Assembly: GCA_035457705.1 (NCBI GenBank)
Contig: DATIBD010000032.1
Span: 1-64,000, forward strand
Origin: DASPGQ01 sp035457705
Lineage (GTDB): Bacteria; Acidobacteriota; Vicinamibacteria; Marinacidobacterales; SMYC01
Direction of reading: 5' to 3'
DNA: 64,000 nt
The position numbers and the translations under genes are program-made. Within the stretch, counting starts at the first letter, position 1; every line of letters begins with the position of its first letter. Shown one piece after another: positions 16,607 through 24,786 of this stretch. The notes below the pieces were generated by a model. That model searched no databases, had not been told where the DNA came from, and saw only the letters and a list, made by a program, of their open reading frames with translations.

Positions 16607-18187
16607 TCAAACGTCGTGTTGCATCGCCCAAAGAGCGGCGGCTGCCCGCGTCGAGACACCGATCTTGTTGTAGATATGCTGGATGTGGTGATCGGTCGTC
16701 TTCGGCGAGATGTGGAGCCGGTCGGCGATCGACCGCGTAGTCAGCCCCCTCGCCGCGAGGCGCAGCACATCGACTTCACGGCGGGAGAGGCCCCCCGGGT
16801 GCTGGGCCTTGAGTGAGCGGCGTGCCTCTGGCCCGCCCTGGCCCGCAGCGATGAGCACGGCGTCCGTCGCGCGTTGCTCGAGGACGCCCTGGGACGCGAG
16901 TCGGCGAAGCTCCTTTGCGGCGTCCTCGCCCGAGAACGGCGGACGATCGGCCCGCTCGGCCGTCATTCCGACGTAAACATCCACCGCCGCGAGCACACAG
17001 GCCCCCGGGTCGACGCCATCGGCAACCAGACGCTTGTGGTAGCCGGACCCGTCCGGTTTCTCGTGGTGGGCGGATGCCAGCGGGTTCAGTACCGCCAGAG
17101 CTGGAGAACGGCGCAGCATCTGCTCGGTGAGCATCGGGTGGAGCTCGACCCGATCGAACTCGGAGCGAGTCAAAGTACCGGGCTTGTCCCAGATCGAGTT
17201 CGGGACGCCCGTCGTGCCGAAGTCGTGCACCAGCGCGGCCCGGCGGAGCGTGGCGATAGCCTCTTCGTTGAGCTCGAGCACCCGGCCGGCCTCCACGGCG
17301 AATTCGGCGCATCGACGGCTGTGACCCGCCATGTAAGGTGATTTCAGATCGATGAAGTCAGCCGCCACCAGGAGGGCGTCGTCGAGCTCAGAGCCGCTCA
17401 GCCTGCGGGGGGGTTCGGGCTCGAGGTCGAGCACGGCGTCCCAGGGCTCGATCGTGTCGAGCCGTTCGAACCAGCTGCGACCTCGCTTTACGAACAAGTC
17501 GGCGAGCTCGGGATCGTACGTACGGTCTCGACGTTTGAAGGCGGCGTCCAATGCCTCGGCGGGCGAGAACAGGCGTCCAATCGCCTCCATATCGTGACTC
17601 AGGTGCACGATGCGCATCGCAAGCGGAATCGCCTCGCCGCGCGCACCGGTCGGATAACCGTTTCCGTTCCATCGCTCGAAGGTAAAGCGCAAGGCGTCGC
17701 GAACGCGGGGGCCGAAATCGAGCCGCTGCGCCAGCATGTCGCCCACTTCGCACCCCGACGCGAAGTTGTGCACCGCCCACTCATGGGCCCCCTGGTGGAT
17801 CATTTGAGTGATCTGCTCACGCTCTTCCGGAGGGCGTCCGGCCGTCGCGAAGGCCAGGACGTCGCGCATGACCTCGGCCGGGTTCGCGGCATCGTGTATC
17901 AGGGTCTGGGCGCGGATGGCGATCTCGTCGCCGAAGATGGTGGCCACCTCATGCGCGTGTCCGGTGCAGCCGATGTACCGGAGAAGTGCAACCCAATAAA
18001 CGGTTTCTCCCAGCTCCTTATCGAATCCCCCCGCCTCGGATATCCACGTCCCGAGGAGACACGACCGGAGTTGGGATTCGAGCGGCTGCCCGAAAGCGTT
18101 GTCCTGCGCCAGCGCCAACGTGGCGACGAGCTCCCCCAATCGCAGGGGCGGGGCCGAAATAGGGAGATCTCCCGATGCGGCGCTCAC
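16607..18187 (-). CDS. HD-GYP-type phosphohydrolase domain protein with LuxR-type DNA-binding domain
   Basis: A 526-residue cytosolic regulator. A first HD-like region (about 20-220) has lost several metal residues; the second (about 270-440) keeps AGHSRRCAEF, RAALVHDFGTTGVPN and SAHHEKPDGSGYH, the HD-GYP-like signature with HEKPDGSGYH in place of HHExxDGxGYP. The C-terminal 65 residues (GLSRREVDVLRLAARGLTTRSIADRLHISPKTTDHHIQHIYNKIGV) are a complete LuxR/GerE helix-turn-helix. It is divergent from the leaderless substrate-binding protein gene 67 nt away, which suggests it regulates, or responds through, that protein. No membrane segment. Confidence 0.85.
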   Translation of the reverse strand: MSAASGDLPISAPPLRLGELVATLALAQDNAFGQPLESQLRSCLLGTWISEAGGFDKELGETVYWVALLRYIGCTGHAHEVATIFGDEIAIRAQTLIHDAANPAEVMRDVLAFATAGRPPEEREQITQMIHQGAHEWAVHNFASGCEVGDMLAQRLDFGPRVRDALRFTFERWNGNGYPTGARGEAIPLAMRIVHLSHDMEAIGRLFSPAEALDAAFKRRDRTYDPELADLFVKRGRSWFERLDTIEPWDAVLDLEPEPPRRLSGSELDDALLVAADFIDLKSPYMAGHSRRCAEFAVEAGRVLELNEEAIATLRRAALVHDFGTTGVPNSIWDKPGTLTRSEFDRVELHPMLTEQMLRRSPALAVLNPLASAHHEKPDGSGYHKRLVADGVDPGACVLAAVDVYVGMTAERADRPPFSGEDAAKELRRLASQGVLEQRATDAVLIAAGQGGPEARRSLKAQHPGGLSRREVDVLRLAARGLTTRSIADRLHISPKTTDHHIQHIYNKIGVSTRAAAALWAMQHDV

Positions 18188-18254
18188 GGCCCGATTTTAT
18201 CATCGCTTAACAGAATGCTCTTGCCAATAACCCGTTTTTAGAGGAGAAAATGCC

Positions 18255-19385
18255 ATGACGGAATCGTCGACTCAATCCAACAAGTCCATCAAGGTAGGAG
18301 TCATCACGGACCAGACGGGGCCACTGTCGTTCGCAGGGATCGCCAACGCGAACGTGGCCAAGATGGTGATCGATGACATCAATGCCAGGGGTGGCCTGCT
18401 CGGGCGGCAGGTCGATCTATACCTCGAAGACAGTGCGACGACGGATAGTGTCGCCGAGGCCAAAGCCAGGAAGCTCGTCCAGCAAGACGAAGTCGATGTG
18501 ATCTTCGGCGGCATCTACAGCTCGACGCGGCAGGCAATCAAGGGCCCTGCCGTGGTGGAAGGCAAGAAGCTCTACATCTACCCGGAGCAGTACGAGGGGC
18601 AGGAATCTCACCCGCTCATCTTCTGTACCGGCCCGGTGCCGGCCCAGCAGGTGGAGTCTCTCATCCCCTGGCTGATGCGAGAAACGGGAGCGAGGAAGTT
18701 CTACTGCCCTTCGGCCGACTACATCTGGCCGCACGTCTTGAACGAGAGGCTCCGCGAAGTGGCTACGGCCAACGGCGGTTCGATCGTCGGCGAGGAATAT
18801 TTTCCCCTCGACCACACCGACTACCGGGCGACGGTCGACAACATCCTGTCCACCGGAGCCGAGGTGGTTTTCAATACGATCGTTCCTCCAGGGCTAGCTC
18901 CATTCCTCGAGCAGCTCCACGACTCCGGCTTCATGAAGCGTGGCGGACAGCTCGTCTGCACCTACTTCGAGGAGAACTTCCTCGACTTCTTCCCCGCCGA
19001 ACAAGTGGAGGGTCTGTACAGCTGTCTCGATTACTACCAGAACGTGAGCGACCCATTCAGCCGGGAGCTCCTCAGCAAATACGACAAGCTCTATCCGGGC
19101 GGCGCGAAGTTCACCGCCGGGAGCGCCTCCACCGGCATGTACCGAGGTTTGAAGCTCTGGGAGGCTGCAGCAAAAGAAGCAGGCTCGCTAAAGCAGGAAG
19201 AGGTCATCGAGGCGCTCGACCACGCGAAGATCGCGCAGGCACCGGGCGGGCCGGCCGAGATGGTGCCCGGCCAGCATCACGTTCGAATGAACATGTACAT
19301 CGCCCAGGTGAAGAAGGGCAAATTCGAGATCGTCAAGAATCTCGGGGTCATCGAGCCGAAAGAGCGCGTGCTGGAGATGACGTAA
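18255..19385 (+). CDS. Amide/urea-type periplasmic-binding-fold protein lacking a signal peptide
   Basis: A 376-residue Peripla_BP type I protein of the FmdD/UrtA/AmiC group: VGVITDQTGPLSFAGIAN, DINARGGLLGRQVDLYLEDSAT, VIFGGIYSSTRQAIKGPAV, LYIYPEQYEGQESHPLIFCTGPVPAQQ and ADYIWPHVLNERLREV are typical. The start is fixed by GAGGAG 9 nt before ATG 18255, and MTESSTQSNKSIKVGV has no leader, so the protein should be cytoplasmic. No permease or ATPase gene is adjacent. In AmiC such a cytoplasmic protein acts as an amide sensor for a regulator; the divergent LuxR/HD regulator is the obvious candidate partner here. Confidence 0.85.
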   Translation: MTESSTQSNKSIKVGVITDQTGPLSFAGIANANVAKMVIDDINARGGLLGRQVDLYLEDSATTDSVAEAKARKLVQQDEVDVIFGGIYSSTRQAIKGPAVVEGKKLYIYPEQYEGQESHPLIFCTGPVPAQQVESLIPWLMRETGARKFYCPSADYIWPHVLNERLREVATANGGSIVGEEYFPLDHTDYRATVDNILSTGAEVVFNTIVPPGLAPFLEQLHDSGFMKRGGQLVCTYFEENFLDFFPAEQVEGLYSCLDYYQNVSDPFSRELLSKYDKLYPGGAKFTAGSASTGMYRGLKLWEAAAKEAGSLKQEEVIEALDHAKIAQAPGGPAEMVPGQHHVRMNMYIAQVKKGKFEIVKNLGVIEPKERVLEMT

Positions 19386-19426
19386 ACGGAGAGGCAGCGG
19401 GCCGCCGGGAGCGCGGCACCTCGCCG

Positions 19427-19453
19427 CGCTCCCGTACGGACCGCAAAGCTGAT
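19427..19453 (+). terminator. Strong hairpin after the binding-protein gene
   Basis: GGGAGCGCGGC-ACCTC-GCCGCGCTCCC is a perfect 11-bp stem with a 5-nt loop, 42 nt behind the stop codon. It lacks a T tract, so it may be a Rho-assisted terminator or a 3' stabiliser. Confidence 0.6.
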
Positions 19454-19884
19454 TCTCGCGTTCGATCTTCCCGAGTCGCGACGTCGCAAGGTCGGAAATT
19501 TTATGATCGAATAGGAATTCCACGAGTGGAGGGAGCGTCAAACAAACCGTTTATGGCTGGGCCTTTCTGTCCCCGCTGACGCGCCGGCACCTTTTTTTTG
19601 CGGGCACCGGCTGGAAGCGCTTGGAACGCGGCAGATTCCCCATCCGTATCCCACTCATTGACGGGTAGTTGCCGCGAAACCTCGAGAGCAACTGCATGGC
19701 ATTTGGATTGCTAGTATAAACGCGTGAGTCGTATGCCTCGGGATGGGAGACTACGCAGACTGCCTGGCGCTCTCGAGAGTGGGCGTTTCTGCTCACAGCT
19801 CTTCCCTGTCGTCGTTTGTCATGGCTTGGAGTCTCGATCCTACCCACCCGGCCCCAACTCGTCTCATCAAAGGAGCGTTGATCG
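19454..19884. other. Intergenic stretch without a convincing gene
   Basis: I see no supported coding region. It has a T8 run at about 19592, a TATAAA-like box near 19713 (GCTAGTATAAACG) and, at the end, AAAGGAG 9 nt before the start of the AhpD-like gene. Reading frames here have shadow-like composition. The leader of the AhpD-like gene probably lies in the last ~170 nt. Confidence 0.4.
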
Positions 19885-20493
19885 ATGGAACCCATGTTTT
19901 TGCCCGAGGTCGAAGAGCACGAGGATGACGGCCCACGCGGAGACGCCATCCGTGCCATGAACGCCGCGGGCGTCCCCGTCCCGCAGATTCTTCACCTCTT
20001 CGCCTTCAAACCGGGTCACACCGATCATCTCTCTCGGTTCACCCAAGGGGTAATGCGCGGTCCTTCCCCACTATCAGCCGGTCAGCGAGAGCTCATCGCC
20101 GCGTTCACCTCAAAGCGGAACGAGTGCCCCTTCTGAATCGGCTCTCATGCCGCGGTCGCGGCGGAGCTTCTCGGAGACAGGGCGCTTGTGGAAGCCGTTC
20201 TCGAAGACCACAGGTCCTCTCCCCTCTCGGATAAAGAAAAAGCGCTGTTCGATCTCGTCGAAAAAACCAACCGGGAATCGAATCAGATTCGCAGAGAGGA
20301 CCTCGAACGCGCCCGCAACGCGGGATGGACCGACGAAGCGCTCTACGACGCCATCACGGTTTGTGCTCTTTTCAACTTCTATAACGTGTGGATCGATGCC
20401 ACGGGTGTCCACGACATGCCGGCGGCAGGCTATGTGGCCTCGGGAAAGCGTCTCGCGACCGATGGCTACGCGCCAATGAACCGGAACGACTGA
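19885..20493 (+). CDS. AhpD-like (carboxymuconolactone decarboxylase fold) peroxidase-related selenoprotein, Sec84 encoded by TGA 20134-20136
   Basis: Read through the in-frame TGA, this is a 202-residue AhpD-fold protein of normal length. In Mycobacterium AhpD the thiol site is E-x11-C-x2-C-x3-H; here E69, C81-P-F-U84 and H88 have exactly this spacing, with TGA in place of the second Cys. The sequence after the TGA (IGSHAAVAAELLGD ... GWTDEALYDAITVCALFNFYNVWIDATGV) is the ordinary second half of the family, and no frameshift is needed. AhpD-like selenoproteins are known from metagenomes. A hairpin with an apical GGUC begins 13 nt after the TGA. AAAGGAG precedes ATG 19885. Alternative: a nonsense pseudogene, which I consider less likely because the rest is intact. 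Confidence 0.82.
20149..20162 (+). promoter_or_regulatory. SECIS-like hairpin of the AhpD-like gene
   Basis: GCCGCGGTCGCGGC forms a perfect 5-bp GC stem closed over a GGUC loop (GCCGC-GGUC-GCGGC). The loop G lies 18 nt after the TGA. Bacterial SECIS elements sit in the coding region just after the UGA with a G/GU in the apical loop; the fdhF element of E. coli carries GGUCU. The element also encodes HAAVA of the protein. Confidence 0.65.
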
Positions 20494-20515
20494 CTGGTTG
20501 CGGCTCCCACTCGAT

Positions 20516-21751
20516 CTAGCCGCCCAGCAAGGCGAGCCAGGCCCAGGCGAGGGCGAGTGTCGCGAGCGTGACCGGCACGCCGACGCGCGCGTGCTCGCGC
20601 CAATCGATGCGGACACCCATGCGGCGTGCCTGATCGATGACGATGATGTTGGCGATGCTCCCGACGACGATGAGGTTCCCCGCGAGCGTGCTCGACAGCG
20701 CGAGCACGGTCCCGCCGAGGCTTCCCTGGGCATAGGGCAGCAGCAACATCACCGCGGGCACGTTCGAGACCAGGTTCGAGAGCACGGCCGTGAGCGGAAA
20801 CAACACCGCGGGACTCGCGGGAGCGACGCCCGTCTTCGAAACGGCGTCCATCATCACCCCGAGCGAGCCCGAGCTGTCTAGAGCGCCGTGGACGATGAAC
20901 AGTCCGATGAAGAGCAGGAGCAGGGGCCAATCGACGAGCACGAGCATGTCGCGCGACGCCATGCGCCGGCTGCTCAGAAGGAGGCCCGCGGCGCCGAGCG
21001 CGAGCACATCACGCGGCCACGACGTCACGAGGAATGCGGCCACCAGCACAAAGAGAATGGACAGGGCCTTCGCCGACTGCCATCGGTCGAAGCTCGGTGA
21101 CGGAAGGGGGGCGCGGTCGATGTCGCTCGCGAGCGCGAATCCATTCGCCTGACGCCAGATAACGACACGCCAGACGACGACTAGCCCGAGGCACGCGGGC
21201 ACGAGAGCATCGAGGGTGTAGCTCCCAAAAGACAGGCCGAGCGACTGCCCGATGAGCATGTTTTGCGGGTTTCCGATGAGCGTCGCTGCCGAGCCTACGT
21301 TCGCGGCGCAGGCGAGCGCGAGCAGAAACGGCTTCGGATCCAGACGCCTCCGCGAGCATCCTTCGATCAGAAGAGGCGCCATCGCGAGACAGACGATGTC
21401 GTTCGCGAGTACGGCGGAGAGAAGCCCCGCGACGCCGACCACCCCTCCAAGGAAGGCCGCGGGCCTCGCCTCCCACGAAGCCAGCCGGCGCGTCACCTCG
21501 GTATAGAAGCCTCCGAGCCGGAACTGCGCCGAGAGAATCATGAGACCGAAGAGCAGGGCGAGGGTCGAAACGTCGATTGCGCGCCACGCGGCTTCGGGTC
21601 TCATGCGACCGGTAACCACGAGCGCGATGGCTCCCAGAAGCGCGATCCCGGTTCGGTCGAGTGCGAGCCCCGGAATCTCTCCGAGAATCATCCCCAGATA
21701 TACGACCAGGAAGACGACGAGAACCACGGGCTCCATGGAGAACGCCATCAT
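20516..21751 (-). CDS. SLC13/ArsB-type anion or divalent ion transporter
   Basis: A 411-residue inner-membrane protein with about 11 helices in two inverted halves. The paired signatures are visible as LANDIVCLAMAPLLIEGCSRR plus AANVGSAATLIGNPQNMLIG in the first half, and SNLVSNVPAVMLLLPYAQG plus STLAGNLIVVGSIANIIVID in the second, typical of the ArsB/NhaD/CitM ion-transporter superfamily. The first ATG of the tandem pair at 21751 was chosen because the frame upstream is low-complexity basic sequence without helices. Substrate unknown. It converges on the AhpD-like gene. Confidence 0.85.
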   Translation of the reverse strand: MMAFSMEPVVLVVFLVVYLGMILGEIPGLALDRTGIALLGAIALVVTGRMRPEAAWRAIDVSTLALLFGLMILSAQFRLGGFYTEVTRRLASWEARPAAFLGGVVGVAGLLSAVLANDIVCLAMAPLLIEGCSRRRLDPKPFLLALACAANVGSAATLIGNPQNMLIGQSLGLSFGSYTLDALVPACLGLVVVWRVVIWRQANGFALASDIDRAPLPSPSFDRWQSAKALSILFVLVAAFLVTSWPRDVLALGAAGLLLSSRRMASRDMLVLVDWPLLLLFIGLFIVHGALDSSGSLGVMMDAVSKTGVAPASPAVLFPLTAVLSNLVSNVPAVMLLLPYAQGSLGGTVLALSSTLAGNLIVVGSIANIIVIDQARRMGVRIDWREHARVGVPVTLATLALAWAWLALLGG

Positions 21752-21959
21752 CGCCTCACCGGCCGTGTCTGACAAGGACCTTCGGATCTGATTGACATTA
21801 GGGTGATTGCAGACACGGCATGGATCCCGCCGCCGGCACGGTGACGATCTTTGGGGAAAGGAGCCCGAGTGCGGACGATTGCCGAGATGGCTCGATTCAT
21901 CACCATGTCCACGCGTTCCTGTTCGGTGATATCGTCGGTGTAATCCCTGGGAGGTGGTC

Positions 21960-23174
21960 GTGATCGATCGAAGGAGTTTCCTCAAGTCAGGCGCCGCATG
22001 CGGAATGGCTTTTTCCGTCGCTTCCCGCGGCGTCGCGTTTTCTAGCGGGGACGACCCGCTCGGAATCCGGAAGGACTTTCCCGTCACCGAGAAGATGACC
22101 TACATCAACTGCGCCTACGTCGGGCCCATGCCCCGCGTGGTGCACGAGGCCGCTCTGCAATATGCCGAGGAGCAGCTTCTGAATCCGGCCATCGGTCTCG
22201 ACATCTCGATGGAGCGAAAGGAGAGCGCCCGGCGCAAGTTCGCCGAGCTCTTCGGAGCGAAGTCGGAGGAGGTAGCACTTCTCTTCTCGACGAGCGACGC
22301 TGAGAACATCGTGACCCGGGCGCTCGACCTGAAACCGGGCGACAACGTCGTCATCGACGAGCTCCACTTCATCACGACGTTCGTGCTCTACCGTGAGCTC
22401 GAGAAGACGAACGGCATCGAGCTCCGCATCGTTCCCCATCGGGACGGTCGCGCTCCGGTCGATGACTTCGAGGCGAGGGTCGATCGAAGGACGCGGCTCA
22501 TCTCGGTCGCCTGGGTCTCGAACCGGAACGGATACCGTCATCATCTCCCCTCGCTCGCGGAGCTCGCCCACCGGAACGGGGGGTATCTTTTCGCCGACGG
22601 CATCCAGGCGCTCGGATGCTTTCCCGCAGACCTCCACGAAGAAGGCGCTGACTTCGTCGGCGGAAACTCCTACAAATGGCTCCTCGCGAGCTGGGGTGCG
22701 GCGCCTTTCTACGTCCGTGAGGAACACCTCGCGCTCATTCGACCCGACCGATTTGGGCACAACCAGGTGGCGGAAGATCTGCCCGACTTTCGCTTCCGCC
22801 TGCACGAGACGGCCAAAAAGTACGAGTACGCAGGGCTCAACTACGGTGCCGTCGCTCAGCTCGAAGCATCGCTCGGATACCTTTCGGACGTTGGACTCTC
22901 CCGCGTCGAGGGGCACACCGTCGCACTCGCCCGCGAGCTCAGGGACGGAGTGGCCAAGCTCGGCTACGAGATGTTCACGCCGCCCGACAACCCATCCGCG
23001 ATCGTGAGCTTCGTCCATGGCCGCGATCCGAAATTGGTGAAGCAGGCGCTGCACGACGAGAAGATCAGCGTGACGCTTCGGGAGAACGACACCCAGATTC
23101 GGGCAAGCGTCGGCCTCTTCAACAACCGAAGCGATATCGTGCACTTGCTCGAGATGCTCGCGAAGATGACCTGA
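21960..23174 (+). CDS. Tat-exported class V aminotransferase (cysteine desulfurase-like fold)
   Basis: A 404-residue PLP fold-type I enzyme. The N-terminus IDRRSFLKSGAACGMAFSVAS is a twin-arginine signal. Core motifs: INCAYVGPMPRVV, FSTSDAENIVTRAL, AWVSNRNGYRHHLPSLAELAH, LFADGIQALGCFPADLHEEGADF and the PLP lysine K239 in GGNSYKWLLASWG. GGGAGG lies 5 nt before GTG 21960; a GTG 6 nt earlier overlaps the ribosome site. Cytosolic relatives are cysteine desulfurases and kynureninase-like or isopenicillin epimerase-like enzymes; Tat export implies folding with PLP before translocation. Substrate unknown. Confidence 0.85.
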   Translation: MIDRRSFLKSGAACGMAFSVASRGVAFSSGDDPLGIRKDFPVTEKMTYINCAYVGPMPRVVHEAALQYAEEQLLNPAIGLDISMERKESARRKFAELFGAKSEEVALLFSTSDAENIVTRALDLKPGDNVVIDELHFITTFVLYRELEKTNGIELRIVPHRDGRAPVDDFEARVDRRTRLISVAWVSNRNGYRHHLPSLAELAHRNGGYLFADGIQALGCFPADLHEEGADFVGGNSYKWLLASWGAAPFYVREEHLALIRPDRFGHNQVAEDLPDFRFRLHETAKKYEYAGLNYGAVAQLEASLGYLSDVGLSRVEGHTVALARELRDGVAKLGYEMFTPPDNPSAIVSFVHGRDPKLVKQALHDEKISVTLRENDTQIRASVGLFNNRSDIVHLLEMLAKMT

Positions 23175-23429
23175 GCGGCCCCGCCGCTCACGCCACTTCG
23201 AGAGATTCAGTTCAGTCTAGTCTCCTCGGCGGACTCGAAGGCGGCCGCACCCTGTTCGTCTCCTGAGGGACGGAATGGAGCGCGGTCGCGCCCCGACTGC
23301 CTTTTCCATCCGTTCGGTGACCGACGTAGTCCTGCGCTCAGGCTCCGACCGCTCCAAAGAGCGAGAGGGCCTATCCAAAGGGTGAGACCTGCGCCCCCCC
23401 ACTACCGATTTTTGCGGGGCGTTTCCGGC

Positions 23430-23445
23430 TGGCATCCGCTTTGCT
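23430..23445 (+). promoter_or_regulatory. Possible sigma54 (-24/-12) promoter
   Basis: CTGGCATCCGCTTTGCTCC matches the TGGCA-N6-TTGCT pattern with the required 10 nt between the GG and GC dinucleotides. It lies 25 nt before the start of the outer-membrane-type gene, giving a leader of about 12-15 nt that would contain AAAGGAGG. No sigma54 activator gene is adjacent. Confidence 0.35.
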
Positions 23446-23469
23446 CCTTGTACCGAAAGGAGGTGCGCC

Positions 23470-23955
23470 ATGGAGCGATTCGCCGGGTTTCTGGCCCTGT
23501 CCCTGACACTTCTTTCGATTCCCATCGACGCAAATGCCGAGAGCCGGAGGGAGGGGCGACACGCCTACCTGTTCGTCGCACCGGGAGTGCTCGCGGCGGG
23601 GAATTTCGTTACCCTGGAAGGGGGTGGAGGTTTCGAGTGGATCTCGGAGCGAGGTCTCGGCATTGGCGTCGACGGCTCGTGGATGAGCTCTCCCGAGTGC
23701 TTTCCCTGTGGCTTCATGACGGGCTCGCTCGATGCCTCCTACCATTTCGTCGGGCGGGCGCGGAAACTGGCGCCCTTCGTGTTAGGAGGTGTCGGTTGTG
23801 CTTTCACCTTCGAAGACGCGGTTCCCGCTGTGAGCTTCGGCGGCGGCTTCGACTATTGGTTCGACAACCGAAGGTCCTTCCGGCTCGAGGTGAGGGACCG
23901 CGTTTACGGCGAGGGTGTCCACAGCCTCGGCCTGCGCCTTGGGATCGTTTTTTGA
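23470..23955 (+). CDS. Small outer-membrane beta-barrel-like protein
   Basis: A 161-residue protein with a signal peptide (MERFAGFLALSLTLLSIPIDANA) and alternating aromatic/hydrophobic strands (YLFVAPGVLAAGNFVTLEGG, FEWISERGLGIGVDGSWM, GSLDASYHFVG, VSFGGGFDYWFDN, FRLEVRDRVYGEG, LGLRLGIVF) ending in a C-terminal Phe, the usual barrel terminus. Two cysteines in SSPECFPCGF may form a disulfide. AAAGGAGG precedes the ATG. It is followed 13 nt later by another exported protein gene. Confidence 0.8.
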   Translation: MERFAGFLALSLTLLSIPIDANAESRREGRHAYLFVAPGVLAAGNFVTLEGGGGFEWISERGLGIGVDGSWMSSPECFPCGFMTGSLDASYHFVGRARKLAPFVLGGVGCAFTFEDAVPAVSFGGGFDYWFDNRRSFRLEVRDRVYGEGVHSLGLRLGIVF

Positions 23956-23968
23956 TGACGGAGGTGGT

Positions 23969-24502
23969 ATGAAGTTGCCAGTCGTTCTTTTCGCAATGGT
24001 GTGTCTGAGCGTTGCCGCGGCGGCGCAGGAACCGGGCGACGTGGAGCCGGGCACGCGTGTCCGGATTTCGACGAAGGATGCCGGGAAAGAAACCGGCGTC
24101 GTCGCGAGCTCCACTGCCGATGCGCTCGTGATTCGCTTCGAGGGCGAGTCCGTTCCGCGGGCCATCTCTTTTGCCGATCTCGTGACCATCGAGACGAGCC
24201 GCGGCCCGCGCAGTCGGAGCTCGGGTGCCTGGCACAAGGCCAAATGGGGCGCCCTCATCGGCGCCGTTAGCACCGTTCCCGGAGCCATTCTTTTGCACGA
24301 TGAAGTCGGCGAAGATGGCGCGAGCGTGGGCGAGGCGGTAGCCCTGGGAGTCTGGTCCGGCGGACTGATTGGCGGGTTGATCGGAGCCGCGATCGGAGCG
24401 GCTCACCCCGGAGAGCGATGGGAGAAGGTGACGCCCGCCGTGCACGTTCTTCCAAGGGAGTCCGGGGGTGGATTCACGCTCCAGGCCACGATCCGCTTCT
24501 GA
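23969..24502 (+). CDS. Exported glycine-zipper protein of unknown function
   Basis: A 177-residue protein with a signal peptide (MKLPVVLFAMVCLSVAAAAQ), an SH3/Sm-like beta region (GTRVRISTKDAGKETGVVASSTADALVIRFEGESVPRAI) and a glycine-zipper hairpin (KWGALIGAVSTVPGAILL and GLIGGLIGAAIGAAHPGERW). This architecture is common in Acidobacteriota envelope proteins. GGAGG precedes the ATG and the gene is 13 nt behind the barrel gene, so the two are probably cotranscribed. Function unknown. Confidence 0.75.
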   Translation: MKLPVVLFAMVCLSVAAAAQEPGDVEPGTRVRISTKDAGKETGVVASSTADALVIRFEGESVPRAISFADLVTIETSRGPRSRSSGAWHKAKWGALIGAVSTVPGAILLHDEVGEDGASVGEAVALGVWSGGLIGGLIGAAIGAAHPGERWEKVTPAVHVLPRESGGGFTLQATIRF

Positions 24503-24563
24503 CCTGCCGCCGGAGCGTTCCGTCTTCTAGTGTTTCCGCGTCAGGCGAGCCGATAGGAACTGC

Positions 24564-24722
24564 ATGAGCGTCTATTTGAGCGCGAGCGGAACGCCGGTCC
24601 GCTCTCTTCGTGACGTACGCGATTCCGGGAAGTATGAGCCGATGCTCGAGCGGTTCTACCGTCGTGCACTAACACTCAGTCTCGATGAGCCCGAGTACAA
24701 GGAGCGATTGTTTACTTCATGA
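24564..24722 (+). CDS. Possible 52-residue small protein
   Basis: ATG 24564 with AGGA 7 nt upstream opens a frame reading MSVYLSASGTPVRSLRDVR and ending EYKERLFTS. It is hydrophilic and I do not recognise it. It could be a remnant of a larger gene or chance. Confidence 0.25.
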   Translation: MSVYLSASGTPVRSLRDVRDSGKYEPMLERFYRRALTLSLDEPEYKERLFTS

Positions 24723-24786
24723 TGCCAACGCCGCGCGACCAATTGTGATGTTTGCAATCTACTTGTCGACTCGTCACGATGCCGGC

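Noticed and set aside
19551..19958. 135-codon minus-strand frame over the leader of the AhpD-like gene
   Set aside because: Ser/Arg-rich, no ribosome site, overlaps the start of a well-supported gene on the other strand.
21752..22087. Upstream extension of the SLC13/ArsB-type transporter
   Set aside because: The extra ~112 residues are basic, low-complexity and antisense to the aminotransferase gene; the ATG pair at 21751 is the natural start.
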